From: an uncultured Opitutia bacterium
Lineage (GTDB): Bacteria > Verrucomicrobiota > Verrucomicrobiia > Opitutales > UBA953
NCBI GenBank assembly: GCA_937874455.1
Contig: CALNBE010000147.1
Span: 1-9,587 of the forward strand
Reading direction: 5' to 3'
DNA length: 9,587 nucleotides
Made by a program: the position numbers and the translations under genes. The notes under the pieces are model-generated. The model ran no database searches. It had not been told where the DNA came from and worked only from the letters and a program-made list of their open reading frames with translations. Shown one piece after another: positions 8,575-9,587 of this stretch; position 1 is the stretch's first letter, and each line of letters begins with the position of its first letter.

Positions 8575-8602
8575 CCTATCGCCTATTCCTAGTTCCTAAT
8601 TT
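8575..8602 (+). repeat. CCTATCG/CTAGTTC mixed heptamers before the nucleotidyltransferase start
   Basis: CCTATCG (8575), CCTATTC (8582), CTAGTTC (8589) and CTAATTT (8596) keep a 7-base register. They pass from one word family to another and end 10 bases before ATG 8613. Confidence 0.72.
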
Positions 8603-8612
8603 TTTCTTCCCC

Positions 8613-9173
8613 ATGGATTTTCTGCGCACCCTTTCGCTTTTGGAGGCACGTTTTGCGGCTCAGGGTGTTGCCTATGCGCTGATCGGAGGTTTTGCGATGG
8701 CGTTGCGCGGGGTGCAGCGAATGACGGCGGATTTGGACTTTTTGGTGATGTTGGAGGACTTGCTCCAGGCGGAAGCGATTTTTGCGGAGCTGGGTTATCG
8801 GCGGGTTTTTCACTCGGAAAACGTGTCCCACTACGCAGGGGAAAATGCGGAATTGGGCCGAGTGGACGTTTTGCACGCGTTTCGCGGCCCCTCGCTGGGG
8901 ATGCTGCAGCGGGCTGAATTGCTGCCAGTGACCCCGGAGGTGAGTGTCCGGGTGGCGCAGGTGGAGGATTTGATCGGGTTGAAGGTGCAGGCGTTGTCCA
9001 ACAATCCCGCCCGGGCGCTGGGCGACTGGCACGATGTTTACATGTTGGTGCAGGCGGCAGGCGCGACGGACCAATCGCTGGATTGGGATTTGCTGGGCGA
9101 ATACCTCGACTTGTTCGGGCAGGAAGCCCGATTGGGCGAACTGCGTGCGCTTTACGACGGAAAGGAGTCCTGA
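8613..9173 (+). CDS. Minimal nucleotidyltransferase, DUF6036/AbiEii-like
   Basis: This 186-residue soluble protein has the polymerase-beta-type nucleotidyltransferase signature: GG at 25-26, then TADLDFLV with catalytic D40 and D42, and a third acidic residue D85 in GRVDVLHAF. The following EDLIGLKVQAL (K124) and GDWHDVYML (D138, D141) match the helical tail of AbiEii/DUF6036-type proteins. Family members are found as stand-alone minimal nucleotidyltransferases or as toxins that modify tRNA or protein; the substrate cannot be read here. ATG 8613 is used because it places the fold at the normal distance from the N-terminus, although the upstream bases are repeat sequence with no Shine-Dalgarno site. 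A 59-residue gene follows after 3 bases with its own strong ribosome binding site, indicating translational coupling and a functional pair. Confidence 0.85.
   Translation: MDFLRTLSLLEARFAAQGVAYALIGGFAMALRGVQRMTADLDFLVMLEDLLQAEAIFAELGYRRVFHSENVSHYAGENAELGRVDVLHAFRGPSLGMLQRAELLPVTPEVSVRVAQVEDLIGLKVQALSNNPARALGDWHDVYMLVQAAGATDQSLDWDLLGEYLDLFGQEARLGELRALYDGKES
9161..9167 (+). promoter_or_regulatory. Strong Shine-Dalgarno AAAGGAG for the 59-residue gene
   Basis: AAAGGAG lies inside the last codons of the nucleotidyltransferase gene and ends 9 bases before ATG 9177. It is the strongest ribosome binding site in the window and the main reason for calling the small gene. Confidence 0.75.
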
Positions 9174-9176
9174 GCA

Positions 9177-9356
9177 ATGGCCCGGTTGACGGAAACAGAA
9201 AAACAGCAACTGCTGGACGCCACCCGCCGGAAAGGGCCCTCCGCGCCAAGGAAATTGCTGTCGATGCCAGAATACCTCCGCTTCCTCCGCGCTGGTGCCC
9301 GCTGTTTTCCGCCGCGCCGCCAGCCATGGCGCGAAGGCAATCAGTGGAAACTTTGA
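9177..9356 (+). CDS. Small 59-residue partner protein of the nucleotidyltransferase
   Basis: This short frame (ATG 9177, TGA 9354-9356) begins 3 bases after the nucleotidyltransferase stop. The product is basic and has no membrane segment or signal peptide. It begins MARLTETEKQQLLDATR, likely a short helix, has a PEYLRFLRAG segment near 31-40, and ends in an arginine- and proline-rich tail (PPRRQPWREG) and WKL. I recall small proteins with a similar plan (charged N-terminal helix, Y-L-x-F-L in the middle, short basic end) next to DUF6036-type genes, but this is memory, not a search. By position it could be an antitoxin, adaptor or target of the enzyme. The stop is followed almost at once by repeat DNA. 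Confidence 0.68.
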   Translation: MARLTETEKQQLLDATRRKGPSAPRKLLSMPEYLRFLRAGARCFPPRRQPWREGNQWKL

Positions 9357-9376
9357 CCGGAAGACGGAAAAAATAA

Positions 9377-9418
9377 GCGAGAGGCGACAGGCAAGAGGCG
9401 CTAGGTAAAAGGGTTCAG
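9377..9418 (+). repeat. GCGAGAG heptamer array
   Basis: GCGAGAG (9377), GCGACAG (9384), GCAAGAG (9391), GCGCTAG (9398), GTAAAAG (9405) and GGTTCAG (9412) lie in 7-base register. The fourth unit contains CTAG, linking it to the CTAG family. Confidence 0.75.
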
Positions 9419-9425
9419 AATTTTG

Positions 9426-9452
9426 AACCACAGAGAACGCAGAGAGCACAGA
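9426..9452 (-). repeat. Inverted CTCTGTG nonamer array
   Basis: AACCACAGA (9426), GAACGCAGA (9435) and GAGCACAGA (9444) have a 9-base period and are the reverse complement of the CTCTGTG arrays at 6355, 6482 and 8462. The adjoining CAGAATTTTGAACC mirrors the flank at 6505-6520. Confidence 0.85.
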
Positions 9453-9468
9453 GGAAAGAGGGAAGACA

Positions 9469-9587
9469 GATTCTCTTTTAATACTAAGTCCGCAAAGGAA
9501 ATTCTTCGACAAAACATCCGTGCTAATCCGTGTCATCTGTGGTTCAAAAACTCACGCAGAGGCGCAGAGACGCGGAGGAAGGAGGCA
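9469..9587 (+). repeat. Composite interspersed element, cut by window end
   Basis: It starts with GATTCTCTTTTA, continues through CGCAAAGGAAATTCTT, then CATCCGTGCT/AATCCGTGT/CATCTGTGGT, then the ACTCACGCAGAG module with GCGGAGGAAGGAGG. It has the same module order as 8181-8350 and, in its first half, as the inverted copy at 6271-6346. Confidence 0.9.

Larger units (their letters stand above)
8168..8612. repeat. 445-base spacer made mostly of repeat modules
   Basis: The order is: end of the CTAG array, a full composite element (8181-8350), a unique stretch (8351-8371), a CCATGAAG pair (8372-8389), GGGAGTG heptamers (8394-8435), a unique AT-rich stretch, CTCTGTG nonamers (8462-8490), CGCCTAT heptamers (8499-8529), ATTCATA heptamers (8541-8554) and CCTATCG heptamers (8575-8602) just before the nucleotidyltransferase start. 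No gene is evident. No strong promoter or Shine-Dalgarno site stands out. Confidence 0.86.

Noticed and set aside
9083..9376. 97-codon + strand frame overlapping the nucleotidyltransferase end
   Set aside because: It is in a different frame from the 59-residue gene, has no suitable ribosome binding site, and covers conserved nucleotidyltransferase codons.
8589..9536. 315-codon - strand frame across the nucleotidyltransferase locus
   Set aside because: It is antisense to the nucleotidyltransferase and continues through repeat DNA at one end; no recognisable domain.

Overview
The window looks like chromosomal DNA of a GC-rich Gram-negative bacterium. All supported genes lie on the + strand. 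The Kdo genes show that it makes lipopolysaccharide or a related Kdo-containing glycan. A verrucomicrobial host (Opitutae-like) would fit the mix of cobalamin-dependent MetH, a GbsR-like regulator, Kdo genes, a small nucleotidyltransferase pair and repeat-filled spacers. That is an inference from general knowledge, not something the sequence proves.

Layout: (1) 1-3297 is most of metH, cut at its 5' end by the window edge. (2) 3441-3974 is a GbsR/MarR-type winged-helix regulator with a GTG start, preceded by a short spacer with a possible promoter/operator. (3) 4304-6036 is a two-gene unit, kdsB then kdsD, 20 nt apart. It supplies the arabinose-5-phosphate isomerase and CMP-Kdo synthetase steps of Kdo metabolism. 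(4) 6590-8167 is a polytopic membrane protein of the O-antigen ligase/polymerase type, plausibly acting in the same envelope pathway. (5) 8613-9356 is a two-gene unit made of a DUF6036/AbiEii-like nucleotidyltransferase and a 59-residue partner that starts 3 nt after its stop.

The most unusual feature is the intergenic DNA. The spacers at 3975-4303, 6037-6589, 8168-8612 and after 9356 consist largely of short degenerate tandem arrays. Several unrelated word families share an exact 7-base period (CTAGGGG, CCCATCG, ATTCATA, GACAGAG, CTGAACA, GGGAGTG types). Others have periods of 8, 9 or 10. Several are fixed in the same order as a composite element: two + copies (8181-8350; 9469 to the window end), a partial + copy (6138-6244) and an inverted partial copy (6271-6346). 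One array supplies the stop codon of the ligase-like gene, and others lie directly against start codons. The metH-regulator spacer and the kdsB-kdsD gap lack them.

No rRNA, tRNA, CRISPR array, transposase or phage gene was recognised.
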